DNA of 64,000 bases, from NCBI GenBank assembly GCA_019054805.1, contig JAHQIY010000017.1:1860001-1924000 (forward strand), read 5' to 3'. Below, in pieces: positions 36,386-47,695 of the stretch. Every line of letters begins with the position of its first letter. Within the stretch, counting starts at the first letter, position 1. The notes beneath the pieces are model-generated. The model had not been told where the DNA came from. It made no database searches and saw only the letters and a list, made by a program, of their open reading frames with translations. A program made the position numbers and the translations under genes. Source of the DNA: Brachionus manjavacas (taxonomy: Eukaryota > Rotifera > Eurotatoria > Ploima > Brachionidae).

Positions 36386-38833
36386 TTAGAACATGAAGAA
36401 AAATAATAATAAACTAGCGCAAAATGATAACATATTTCCATTAACTCTGCCATTTGGTGGTACTGAAGCTGAAATTGAGTTTAAAAATTGTGATGATAGC
36501 TCTTCGCCCGGCTCCAGTATGATCGTTGGCTCAGTTCTGATCTGTCTTTTTTCCAATTCTTCTTTATATTTCAAAGCAGGTGCATTCAAATCCAGAGGCA
36601 CGTCTGGCACAAAAACCGGAAATCGCTTACAATCATTTGAATTAGACGCTTCGTGCAGCTTTCTGTCCACATTCGAGCAAATTTCGTAGATGTACCACTT
36701 TTCACGCTCAATTTCAGTAATGTCCAACCACTGACAGTCCAGCACATTGGGATACAAATCGGCCCAGCCAGGCTGAATGCCTTGATTGGAACAATCGAAT
36801 TTGTTTTCGCATGAAATGTGCTCGCCATAAATTGTTTGCACAGTGTCTTCCATACAATAGCCCCTCTTTCCGCCAATGGATACCAGACGGTTGTTCGTGT
36901 CGTAGAGATTGAACAGAGCAAAGCCGTCAAAGTGAAAATGGGCATGACAAGGACTCCATTCGAACAAGTGCGGAGACTCAGCAGCCGAAGGCGGAAAGAA
37001 ATCGATGCGTCCTGTGTTGTGCACATAAGTGTCGAACCTCATCAAAAGTCTGTCGCCAGTTTTCTTGTGACAGCCTTCAATCACTGCACACGACCTATTC
37101 GGCACATTGACCCAATTGAACTCAATGGATGGCAGGACAAAGCTTTTGTTATTTGGGATCAGATCGCCGAGTGTTTCGGACATGCTGTGCCATTGGCAGT
37201 CGTGTCCGCAATAGGCATTTTCCATGCTTGCTGGTGGAGAGCCGGCACATGTGGGCAGGAGATGGTCGCATAAATTGACTTGAATGCATTTTCCAGTTTC
37301 GAAAACGCACATTTCATTATTGAGAACATTGCATGAGCCGCACAGATTGCCGCATCCGTCATCACCGCACTCGCGCCTTTCTGTCACATTTTCCTTGACC
37401 ATGTAAGTGCAGTCGGGTATGCATGGCTGTGCTCTGCACAAACCTGTTTCCAAGTGACAAACTTGTCCGCTTTCACATGATCCACATTCACCGCCACATC
37501 CATCCGAACCACATTTTCAATTGCCGTCACACTGCGGCAAACAATTAGGATAAAATTTCACTCTCAATTCAAACGGTGCCAGATTAACGGGAACATCACT
37601 GAAAGCCGTGGCTACTAGTTTGTAAACACCATTGGCAAGCTTGCCGAATATCCGAGAAGAAACTCCGCCAGGAGGCACATTGTCATCACCACAAAACGAG
37701 TAGAGTGCCAAAGGATCACATGTTTGGTTTGTCAGCGCTAAAACTGTGTCCATGACATCTGTTGTGCCGTCCGCGCTCAACATCTGAACTTCTATGCCCA
37801 TCGGCACTTGACTATTGATTTCAAATTCATAAACAATGTCCGGTACTGGAGCTGGATTGCAGTGTGGTGTGACATGGTCAACATAGTTCGGCAGGCTCAA
37901 GTCTCCCTTTAAGGTGAAAGCTGGCAAGCCGGCAGATGGAATTGTGCGGCTTGCGTTATACAGAAGATAGGGTTTTAGACATGAGCCTTGGCCCAAAGAT
38001 GACACATCGATGCATTTATTCTTGGAACAAACTTTACTTTGTTGGCATGTGCCACAGTTAACTGTCTTATCAGAGTTCCATCCACATTCCAGGCTTAGCT
38101 GTTGGCAAATTGATGTTTCGTCGACAAAAGTCGAGTTGCATTTTCGGCACGAATCGCCACCTATAGGCATCGGACTGCATTCCTTATTAGCCTCATCGCA
38201 CTTGTATGAAGAGCAAGGATTTCCAGTCGGATGATCGCAAGGCTTCAATTTGGCACTCTTACAAACTTTGGTTGAGCCCACCACAACGTGTCTTTCTTCG
38301 CCATTGCAAAAAAGGCCATCCGAACAAGTGACTTCAACGTCTCGGCCGTATCTTGTATTTATGTAGACGAACATTTTGGGCACAAATTGGTCACCAACTT
38401 GCAGTGTAAAATGCATATCATTGTAGACACCAAGTCTGGTTGAAGGGGCTATCATAAAATTAGTTTGGTTATCAGGATGAAAGGCTATTAGGTTGTTTGA
38501 ATGATTGTAGCTTTTTACTATTAAATTAAAATCTCCTGACCAGTAAGAGAGATATTCAGCCTTAATAGGTGTAAACTTGAGTCTGAGATAATTTAAAAGA
38601 GAAGGATCTTTTAATGAAGGTCCTGTCCATGTGGCTGCAACATTTGCATTCCATTGATTTCCAGGCTTTACTCTTAGTGGTGCAAAGAATGTAAAGTCTG
38701 AAAGCCAATTTTCCGCTATCTCTCCTTTAATGGCCTTTTCGAGCTCGAGTGTCCAAGCCTCGGGCAAAGGTGGCAACGAGTTGACAAACTGACTAAGTAT
38801 CACAATCAACACTATAAGTTTTAAAGCCAACAT
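36386..38833 (-). CDS. Secreted lysyl-oxidase-domain protein with one in-frame TGA
   Basis: One frame of 816 codons interrupted only by a TGA at codon 439 (37517-37519). A signal peptide (MLALKLIVLIVILSQFVNS) is followed by a region of unknown fold, Cys-rich repeats, a second domain, and further Cys-rich repeats (CGSDGCGGECGSC and CGDDGCGNLCGSC) on either side of the TGA. A lysyl oxidase domain then starts at about 560. Its copper site is CHAHFHF (His 630, 632, 634). The Lys and Tyr that form the LTQ cofactor are in place in GGKRGYCMEDT (Lys 656) and GWADLYPN (Tyr 694), then DCQWLDIT. A hydrophobic C-terminus could be a GPI signal. The TGA may be a nonsense mutation, readthrough, selenocysteine or an assembly error. 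Without readthrough only a 438-residue secreted protein lacking the oxidase would be made. Confidence 0.8.
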
Positions 38834-39419
38834 TTTTGGAATTTTATCTCAATCTAAACATTTTAAATAGAATTTTTTGAATATTTGAAAACAAACAATT
38901 AGCAACGCATGAAATCAATTGAAGTAAAGAAAATACTTTCGAGACTGAACAATAAATTTAAAAAGAATAGAGCTTAAATAAGCCAGTCTTTTTTTAAAGT
39001 GATTCAAATTGCGTTCCAATTTCTATACCAGACCTACCTTTAGATATAGATGAACTCTCATTTAAATAACTATTTACCTGTTAATGAAACATTAACCAAT
39101 TTGATTTAAAAATTAAACCAAAAAGAATTCTTTATCATTTCTGTAAGTAAAACACAAATTCTATCTAATTAAAAGTTAAACTAAATGAATTTAAATTGCA
39201 TTAAAATCTTTTTGAAAATGTACCCTATGACCAAGATAAAATTAACTGAAAAAGTGGTAAACAAAAAGTCATAATATTAAGAACTTTTTTGCCTTAAAAA
39301 ATTCTTGTTTTTGACTAGGTAGAATCAAGTTTTAAAATAATATATTTGTTTTCAAATTTGGCTAAGTAAATCAAATTTTCTAGATATTTCTTTGGAATTT
39401 TACCGAAAAAATAGCTCTT
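38834..39419. other. Intergenic, upstream of the lysyl-oxidase gene
   Basis: AT-rich, containing the presumed promoter of the minus-strand gene. No motif recognised. Confidence 0.55.
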
Positions 39420-41754
39420 TGGAAATCATTTTTAATTCTGTGTATATATTTTTAAATTTCCAAAGATTTTCAAAATTTTTAGTAAAATTAAATTTTTCAA
39501 GATTTGTCGCAAAATATAAATAGAAAATTCTATTAAATAAATTTTAATTTTTTTGGATAATTTAATTTTTTTAAAGAATTCAAATATTAAAATTCCTTTA
39601 AAATTCAGTTCAAATGTTTCCAGTAGTTACAAAAAAGAATGCTGTCTTCTTCCAAATTCTTTTTCCGGAATCGGAAAAGGCTTCGGTATGATAGCTTTTA
39701 AACCAAGCCACCAAAGTAACTATATTACGCTGGTAACAAGCAGCGTCACTCATCCGAGTCAATCAAATTCCTATGCAATTTTAAAAGTATATCAATTATT
39801 ATTATTTTTGTCGATGAATTGAAATAAAAATTTTTTTTAAAAAAATAAAAATTTCAATTTTAACGACTCTTAATAATTTTTCACAATATTTTTACGAAAA
39901 ATTCCACATAATTAATAAAAACCCTTAAAAAAATAAAAAAATAATTTTGTATCAATTTTTTTATTTAAAATAATCATAAAAAGTAAAAATACCGAAAAAA
40001 ATTAATTTTTCCATTTAATCTATTAAAAAAAAACATACTTAATAAGAGAAAACTCAAAAAAGATCTACTAAAAAAAATTATTTTTTTTATTAGTATAACT
40101 ATTTGGGTAGTAATAAGCCCTTTTTTTATTCATGACAGAATTACAAGTTTTACAAACATTTTCAATAGATTAAACTGCATCATTCAATTTTTTTTATATC
40201 TGAAAAATTTAACTTTCTCGCATCTATTTTTGAAGTCATATTTTGCAATTTTTATTTATGTATTTTTAGGTTTTCACTTATTTTATGTTTATTACAACCT
40301 AACCCAAAAACTGTGATAAAAAACTTATATTATTCAATTGTATTCTCTTAAAAATTAAATTTGAATTTTTAAAAAAAATCAGTCAAAAATTTAAAATAAT
40401 GGGTGAAAATAAAAATTTAAATATTTCGAATTCAATAGAAACAAACTTTAATCATTTGATTTTGAATAAAAAATATGATGCTAAAAATTTCGATTTCTAC
40501 TTGACCGGCAATACCAAAAAAGAGTGAAGAATTTTTAAAAATCTAATCTTGAATTCTAAAAATGAACAAAAACTTGTCTTAATTTCTATTAGAAGAATTA
40601 TTTTGGAATTTTATACTTTTAAATTTAATTTTTTATCTTTGCCGAATCTGGCGTATTTATTTTTAAATAATTGATAAATAATTATAAAAATAAAACTACT
40701 AGGAATATTTTTTTAACTTGATAATCAACACTTAAATTTATTATAATTTACTTAATTCATTCTCAACTTTTATGATATATTTTGATTTTAATTCATGAGT
40801 TATTCTTAATTTTTTTTGAATAAAAAAATTAGAAATTAGAGCTTAAATATAAAAAAAAATTTAAAAATACCTAAAAACCTATATGAATCAGTAATTAGTG
40901 ATGCTTGAAAATTACATTGCTGCAAATCTCAAAATTTATTTTGAATAAAAAAAGATTTTTTTTATAAAATTATTGATTTAAAATTTTTAACTCTTGTAAA
41001 TAATGTCTAAAAAACTGTTTATTTTGAAAATTTAATTTTCTTCTATAATTTAATTTTATTATTTAAAATTTTCAAGATAAATGCTAAAGATTGTTAATAT
41101 TGGAAATTAATTAAACTTCAAAATTTCATATTTAATTTTAAAATAAATTCGTGTTTTTTCGCAAGAATAAGTCGATGATCAAAATTTAATGATCTTGATC
41201 AAAAAATATTAGTACCAAGTTTTTTTTGTATTTTTTATTGAAAAATTGTACGCAGATCGTGTTTAAAAATTGTCAAAAATTATGAATTATTCGATATTAA
41301 TTAAGTCTTTTAATATTGATTTGGAAAAAATTTTAAAAAACCGAATCAACAAAAAAACTTAAATTATTTAATATAAACATTTACTATTTTATTGCCAGAT
41401 TAAATCAGATTATTTTTTCTTTACATTGTAAGTTATTGTAAAAACAAATAGTGAAGCATTACTGATTTTTTAATTAAATTTGAAAAGCAAAATTCAATTC
41501 ATCATTTTACTTTCAATTAATAAACCAAAATTTCTCTAGTGGCTCAATTAATCGAAACTCCATTCTAAATTAAGAAGATAAAAAAAAATTTGACAAAAAA
41601 AATTTTATTTAAAAACACTAAAAAACTTTGTAAAATTTAAAAATTTTTTTTCCAAAAGCCTTTTGAACCAGTTAAATAAGCTAAATACCGCAAAACTAAT
41701 TTTTATCTTGTTGGCACGGCTTTAAGAATTAATTAGAAATCTAATTTAAAAAAA
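39420..41754. repeat. Duplicated block, copy 1
   Basis: Two sub-segments (about 39420-40190 and 40990-41754) match 47740-48200 and 49660-50398 in the same order and orientation. The last 330 bp are almost identical, ending in GAAATCTAATTTAAAAAA. The middle parts differ. A shared plus-strand frame near 39640-39800 encodes SGIGKGFGMIAFKPS, then THPSQSNSYAILKVYQL. It is preserved in copy 2 with in-frame differences, so the block once carried a coding sequence. Confidence 0.75.
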
Positions 41755-41763
41755 TCGCCTAGC

Positions 41764-42570
41764 TATTCCTCCCAGACCGATCTGAACAAAAATGGAATAC
41801 TTCTTGAGCTCATCCGTGGCACCATCTGTCTCGCCACCAATTCAGATCGAAGTTCAGGAATCAAAATTTTTTACAACCAAACCAGCAAGTCTTTTTCGGA
41901 CCTCAACAGATTAATGACCAATTTGAGTGTGAACGAGACTGATTTGTTCAGCAAACAAGTTGATTTTAGTTTGGACGCATATTTGGAGAGCAATCGGCTG
42001 GATTTGGAGGGCATGAGAAAATTTTCGAATGAGAAATTGACAGATTTTGTCCGAGTGGTCATTGGACTGAGTTTGTCGAAGAGAAGCGATGAGGAGAGGT
42101 CCAAAGTGAGCCAGATGATTGTGGAAATGGAGAGCGTGTTGGGCATGAGTGGTCTGTTCAAGTCAAGCTTGAAAAAGGTGCTCGACAATTTGAGTAAGCT
42201 GGAACAGGAGCACCATTGTGTCAAGTCAAATGTTGGCTTGTATATCAGCCCAGCGGTCATTGACCGTCTTGTTGAGATACGCTTTTTGGCTGATTTAATG
42301 AAAAATGGGGCCAATTATCCATTGTTTTTTACAGTGATGCAGCAGTTGGTTCGGCTTAAGGTAGAGTCGGGCTTGGGTCTGGATGAGGGCCAGTGTTGGC
42401 TCAAGAAGCTGGTTGAACGAGAAAAAGTGAGCTTGATTGACATGCTTCCGAACAATGCGGACAAGAATAGGTCGCGGTTGGCACAATTGCTGAGTGACCG
42501 CGAGCTGGACTTGTTGAGACCTCTTGTCATTTTTTCTTTAATTTTTTTGTCTCTTTTTATTCCCTCTTAA
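41764..42570 (+). CDS. Orphan exon, possibly an eIF4G-like MA3 domain fragment
   Basis: An open frame runs from a CCTAG acceptor (41763) through an ATG at 41914 to a stop at 42568-42570, about 268 codons. It is clearly less AT-rich than its surroundings and so likely coding. It is all-helical. The segment from about 41930, with ETDLFSKQVDFSLDAYLESN, FVRVVIGLSLSKRSDEERSK, and further LKKVLDNLSKLEQ, can be laid over the MA3 domain of eIF4G. I made this comparison by eye and it is weak. The final 10-15 residues become hydrophobic at a T-rich stretch and are probably intron sequence read through. No upstream or downstream exon is visible, and the left flank is the duplicated block. It is either part of a gene with distant exons or a truncated copy. 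Confidence 0.4.
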   Translation, partial: YSSQTDLNKNGILLELIRGTICLATNSDRSSGIKIFYNQTSKSFSDLNRLMTNLSVNETDLFSKQVDFSLDAYLESNRLDLEGMRKFSNEKLTDFVRVVIGLSLSKRSDEERSKVSQMIVEMESVLGMSGLFKSSLKKVLDNLSKLEQEHHCVKSNVGLYISPAVIDRLVEIRFLADLMKNGANYPLFFTVMQQLVRLKVESGLGLDEGQCWLKKLVEREKVSLIDMLPNNADKNRSRLAQLLSDRELDLLRPLVIFSLIFLSLFIPS

Positions 42571-43559
42571 TATTTTTCAATTTTTATAATCAAATTAAAT
42601 TTTTATTTGCAAAATGAATCATTAAAAAAGAAATTATTAACAATTAAAAATAAATAAAAAAAAATTACCAAAAAACATTAAGCGTAGATGAATCCTTGAA
42701 CTAAATTCTACCAAATTTGAAAATTAACAATTTTATTTATTTTTATAGTTTGTTGTTCCAATTTGATTATTCACTTATTAATCTTAACTTTCAATAAATT
42801 AAAAAAAATGGATAAATAACTTAAATGCTTTTTCGGATTGCATTTTAATTTAATAAAAGCTGAAAGCATTAAAATTTTAATTTTTTAGTCCAAAGTTGAC
42901 ATTAAAAAAGCTGAAATTGTTCAAAAATTTTATTTATTCTGTTTTGTAAGTGCAATTATGCATAAACAACCATAACAAATCCCGTGAACATTATTAAAAT
43001 TTGAACTAAGTTCTTTTTTAGCCAGTTCTAATCTAAATCTAAAATTTAAAATACCTTAATTATCTATTACTCTTGAATTTATCAAAAATTAAAATAAACA
43101 AAAAGTGTTAGTGTTAAAAAAAATAATAAATTAGTAATTTAGAAAAATATGAATTTTTTTTTTTTTTCACCAATTTTTTTATTATCTTTAACTGCCGGAG
43201 AAATTTCTTGAAGTGCCTTTGAATCGGCTAGGACTGACTGAGAAATTTCAAAGAGTGACCAAGAAATTTCTTAAAAAATTTTATAAATATAAAAAAATTC
43301 TAAGTACATTAAAATTATACCATTCATGTGCTTCACATAGTCAATTGGAGGCCAACCTTGAATTAAAAAAATTAGATGTTTTCATTTATAAACAATATTT
43401 TTTAACAATTGAATTCAGTTGTATTAATTGCAGATGTCTGTGGCGCTAAACGGTTTATTTATTTTTTTTAATTTGATTAATAAATAAAATTTATCTGATT
43501 ATTTTACCAGGGTTAAAAGTTGCTTGGTTCACTTTGAATTCTAATTTTTTAATTTAAAA
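42571..43559. other. Intergenic, no gene seen
   Basis: AT-rich. A 78-codon frame at 43213-43449 has no recognisable motif and starts with no ATG. I leave it uncalled. Confidence 0.5.
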
Positions 43560-44072
43560 TTAAATAATTTTTATTTCAAATTCATAAATACTTTGTTCCA
43601 CAAGATTGAGACGATTTTCTAGTTTCTTGTAACCTTAATAAAAATATTCAAATTTTAGATTAATAACAAATTGAATTAAAATAATTAAGCAAGAACTACT
43701 ACTAATAATATAAAAGTAAAATTTTTTGAATAAATTTACTTTTTTTGGTCTCGATCTCCAGTTTCTCCAAACCTTAATAAAAATATTTAAATTTTAGATT
43801 AATAACAAATTTAGTTTGGTAAAACCTTAATAAAAATTTTTCATTATTTAATTTATTAAAAATGATTAAATTAATGTTGAAAAATTAAGTAAATATAAAA
43901 AACTTATTAAAATTCATTTTCGTACATCTGCTAATTTTTTCTACTAATAGATGGGTCTGGTTTTCAGTCTCTTGCTCACTTAATTCAATTAACTAGATTG
44001 GAAACGGTAATTAAAATAAATTACTAAACTTTTAAAAAAATTAACCTCGCTTCTTTTTATTTTTTCAGCCAT
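43560..44072 (-). CDS. Small coiled-coil protein, four-exon model (BRK1-like?)
   Basis: Proposed minus-strand exons: 44046-44072, 43926-43992, 43740-43772 and 43560-43633. All joins are GT-AG (first donor GTTAAT) and stay in frame, giving 66 residues. The product begins MAEKIKRSELIELSEQETE and forms a heptad coiled coil, ending KKLENRLNLVEQSIYEFE. Length and heptad pattern can be aligned with BRK1/HSPC300 of the WAVE complex (about 75 residues). It lacks the typical WANREYIEIIT start, so the assignment is tentative. The repeated AATATTTTTATTAAG before exons 3 and 4 shows that this intron pair arose by duplication. Confidence 0.35.
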
Positions 44073-44151
44073 GTTTTATTAAAATTAAAATGAAATTTTT
44101 TTTGAGGTAGCGCAGTAATTAATTTTAAATAATTCAACATGTGGTTAAAAT

Positions 44152-44693
44152 TTAGTTCAAGGTTTCACCAAGAAGTTTAAAATTTTTTTTGCAGATCTCG
44201 AGCCAATCCAGCATAATTTTCACTTATATTTCTAAAACGTGTTGAAAAAAAATTTTCGTTAGATTTTGATGTTAAATATTGATGTTTTCCTATTTATATT
44301 GAATATCGATGTATTCATATTGATGTATTCCCATTGTATTCCTATTTTTTACTCAGTTCCATCAATAACTAAAAGTTTTAAGAAATTGAAAATAAAATCT
44401 TAAAAAGAATAAAATGATAAATGATGTTTCAAAAAATTATTAATCAAAAATATAGAAGAATATCGAAACATTATTATATTCAAATTTAAATTATGAACAA
44501 TTTTAGATGTTGGAATCATTATTATCTTTTTGAAACAGAAAAATTACCTTCTAAAGCGCCATTCAATTTTTCCAAAAGATTTTTATCAAATTTGATTTCC
44601 TTGGAATCAAAATTTTTTATTTTATCAGTAAATAAATTTTAATAAAAAAAAGTACTGTACTTTTTTTCCATAGAGATAATTTTCGTCAGCCAT
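44152..44693 (-). CDS. Possible small three-exon gene, function unknown
   Basis: Minus-strand exons 44661-44693, 44548-44599 and 44152-44222 join at GT-AG sites into a 51-residue frame. It begins MADENYLYGKK and ends LDWLEICKKNFKLLGETLN. It lies 80 bp upstream of the coiled-coil gene in the same orientation. No family is recognised, and short exons in AT-rich DNA can arise by chance. Confidence 0.2.
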
Positions 44694-45748
44694 CGCATCA
44701 ACTTAGTTATCATTCGTATTTAGATAAATGATTTTAATAAGGAATTTGATGAAGCAAAGAGATTCACTTGATTGACCAAAATAATAAAAGTTCATATTGA
44801 ACAATTTTAAAAGTTTATTTTTTTAAAGTTTATTTTTTTTTTAAAAAAGACACGTATCCTTCGTGCCTCTCCAGCTTTATAAGCACTTATAGAAAATCTT
44901 ATTTGATATTTGATTTTTTTTACTTGCCTATTTTTTACACTTCAAAAAATTGCTTAAAGTAAATTATTTATTTTAAAAAAAATCTTTAATTTAATAAAAG
45001 ATTTACGCATTTCATTTAATGTTTGCTCTAAAATTATATAATGTGAATTATTAATTAAATTTAAAAGGCTAAAAAATTATAGTCATTATTCAATTAAAAG
45101 ATATAAACTTAAGATTTAATTATTAATTAAAATCTAAATTTCCTTTAGAATAAAAATAAAAAATCAAAATAAAGTTAAATAAGATAGAAAATTTTAAAAT
45201 AAAGAAAAAAATTGAAAAAAATGTATTCATGTACTGTGTAACAGGTTAAACATGTTAAAATATTTTATGGTTCAGGAAAAAAAATATTACACAAGTGGTC
45301 AGAAACTTGAAGCCGGCTTTTTTAATTGTTCACCAGTCTGAAAACCAACAGTAAATAATAATTATCAATTAAGTCGAGGTACAGGCTAAAGGTTGCTATA
45401 AGATAAGTGTTCTTCAAAGAACTTTTCCTTTTTGTCTGTTTTCAGATTCTTTTTATTTAAGATCAAAGTTGAAATTAAGTTCAATTTTTTTTTTTCTAAA
45501 TTTATTTATTTTTATTCCAAAAAGGTCTGCTTGAATGTGGATTTTTCCCATTTTATTAACAAAGTCTAGAAATTTTAGTTTCATTTTTTGAAATTTTTTC
45601 AACTCAGATGTCAGCTGCTTAATTTTTTTTCATTTATCCGTTTTAAATTTTAAGCTTTCTAGAATGCTTGGAAATTAAATACTGATTAATTGCTAGTATT
45701 TTTTTATGTTAGAATATTTCTTCAACATTCTAGTTTGCTATTCTTCAA
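44694..45748. other. Intergenic, no gene seen
   Basis: AT-rich sequence with no coding frame or clear repeat. Confidence 0.55.
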
Positions 45749-46450
45749 TTAAGTTTCCCGTGGACCACACTTGGCGTGAATTATTCGAGATTCAAATGTG
45801 TCGATTCCTAGGGTGTTTGCAAATGTAGAGCTCTTTGAATGTCTTGGTAGTTCAAACATACTTTTAAGAATGTTTGATTCAATTACTTGTATCTTCCTAG
45901 TTTCTGTCTGATTAATGGCTAGAGCATCCAGCCCATAAAGGAGCACTGTTCTTACATACGTTTGGTACATCTGAGCCTTTTTATTAAAGTCTAGGCCGGT
46001 GCTAATGACACTTGCTTTTAACTAAAGCGCTGCCATGTTTGATGCAGTTTGTTTGCATTTTGTTTGAGTGTGGTTTGTCATCATCTTGTTAAAGGATACT
46101 CCCAGGTACTTCATTTGATCTACTCTTGTCAGTTCGCGCTTTTCCATTCTTAAACAGTGCCTTTTTTTAAGTTCAAGCCAAAAATCATGATTACAGTTTT
46201 TTCTGGATTAAACTTGATTTGCGCAAGGCGACCAAATTCCTCAGTCTTAACAATTAGCTTTTGAAGTCCTGCCTCAGTGTCGCTAATCAAGATGATGTCA
46301 TCGGCGTACAGAATGATGTCAACTCGTATCTATCCAACTTTAACTACTTTATTCAATGTTTCAATTTGTGGGACTAAGTCTTCAACATATTTTGAGAACA
46401 ACCTAGGAAGGAGTGGCCCACCCTGCTTGACACCAACAGAGGTCCTTTAT
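45749..46450 (-). pseudogene. LINE (non-LTR retrotransposon) reverse transcriptase fragment
   Basis: Minus-strand frames contain GVKQGGPLLPRLFSKYVEDL, then the RT active-site box LYADDIILISDTEAGLQKL, then INFNPEKT-like and thumb sequence, and the C-terminal LLYGLDALAINQTE-type motif. Several stops and frame changes interrupt it (for example before the YADD box). The endonuclease and 5' part are absent, as in a typical 5'-truncated dead LINE copy. Confidence 0.8.
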
Positions 46451-46580
46451 ATGCAAAAATATGATGAATAATTTATATCTATTTTATTACACTAAATAGG
46501 AAAAATAAACGATTAACTTAGAAAAATTCTAAAAAATACTTATTTGAATTTTTATTCAACTATTTTTCGTATTTTTTTTA

Positions 46581-47027
46581 CAGTTCTGCTACTATACATG
46601 GTTCTGAGGTAAAATTACGTAATTTTAGCATATTTTGGTAAAAATAAAATGGTAAACCAAAAAAGGCCACAAAAGATCATTTTTTACGTTTTCAAATAGG
46701 ATTTTCAAAAAAAAAATGAAATTAAATTATTTTGACTCTTCAAAGCATCATAAAAATAATTTACCAAATTTTACATAAAATAATATTTTACGTAAAACAA
46801 AACAATTCTTGAGATAAAAAATTTTAAAGAAAAGTAAAAAAACGTAAAAAAGTGAAAGTTTTTTTATTTCTTTAGTTCAATTTATTACAAAATTAATTTT
46901 TTGATTAAAAATTTTTACATAATACGCAATTTTAGAAAAGTAGCTTTACGTAAAATACGGTGAAATCACCTAAATGAACGTAAAAATAAGTAATTTTACC
47001 TAAAAATCATGTATCGTACCAGCACTG
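46581..47027. mobile_element. 447-bp Tc1/mariner-type MITE rich in ACGTAA motifs
   Basis: The left end CAGTTCTGCTACTATACATG and the right end (complement CAGTGCTGGTACGATACATG) continue into GAGGTAAAATTAC/TAGGTAAAATTAC. They form inverted repeats of about 45 bp flanked by TA dinucleotides (46579-46580 and 47028-47029). The interior repeats TTTTACGTAAAA-like words. No coding frame. The stretch at about 27450-27720 appears related. Confidence 0.7.
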
Positions 47028-47269
47028 TAGGTCCGTTTTTTTTAGCTATAAAGAGGCTAATAATCTATAATATTTCTATTAGAATTATTTTAAGCAACTA
47101 CATTATATTAGGTGGATATGTTTTATCTATATTGGTCATAATAATTTAAAAAACTCCTTTGGATATAAAGTCAAATATTTTTGAATATTTCAAATGAATG
47201 AATGAGTGTCATTAAATTAATATTAAGGTTTTATTCTAATGATCATTAAAAATTTGATTAATAACAAAT

Positions 47270-47695
47270 TTGATTTATACCACCAAACTTTTTGCTTATG
47301 GTGCAACATTTGACAAGAACCTGTATTTTGAATTGTTTGACGTTTTAAAATCAGATATATTACCAGATTTTAGAAATAAATTTGCACGTGGTGCAGGATC
47401 CATGACACCTGGACCATTGTTGACACATCAAGATAATGCAACAGCAGGACCAAAATCATCAAATTTTTTAACATCTGTAAATGGTTCACATGAACATTCA
47501 ATTTCAATAATGAATCCAAGTCAACCTCAAAATAGTTATACCATTTTGACAAACATTGTTGCACCTACTGTTCATAAACAAGCAGGAATGATGGACCCAG
47601 CTGGAGATCATCAACATACAATTACAGGTGGTGGAGACAATGAAACAAGACCAATGAACATTTCTGTAAATTTTATTATAAAGGCAAAAATGTAA
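47270..47695 (+). CDS. Truncated phage-type tail-collar domain protein
   Basis: A 141-codon open frame without ATG (in-frame TGA upstream) ending in TAA. It has the full layout of a bacteriophage/caudoviral tail-collar domain. The ELFDVL...LPDFRNKFARGAG segment comes first, then HQDNATAGPKSSNF, a GSHEHS His cluster, a second DPAGDHQHTITGGGDNETRP cluster, and NISVNFIIKAKM at the end. The N-terminal PxGT/WLLCDG part of the collar domain is missing. Base composition is AT-rich but more even than the flanks. It lies directly left of the second duplicated block. Source could be a giant or polinton-like virus, or bacterial/phage DNA. The domain call is firm; the origin is open. Confidence 0.7.
   Translation: MIYTTKLFAYGATFDKNLYFELFDVLKSDILPDFRNKFARGAGSMTPGPLLTHQDNATAGPKSSNFLTSVNGSHEHSISIMNPSQPQNSYTILTNIVAPTVHKQAGMMDPAGDHQHTITGGGDNETRPMNISVNFIIKAKM

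Noticed and set aside
36586..37273. Overlapping frames in and opposite the lysyl-oxidase gene
   Set aside because: The minus-strand frame with copper-site and LTQ motifs explains the region; the others have no recognisable content.
43213..43449. 78-codon plus-strand frame
   Set aside because: No ATG start, no motif and strongly AT-biased codons.
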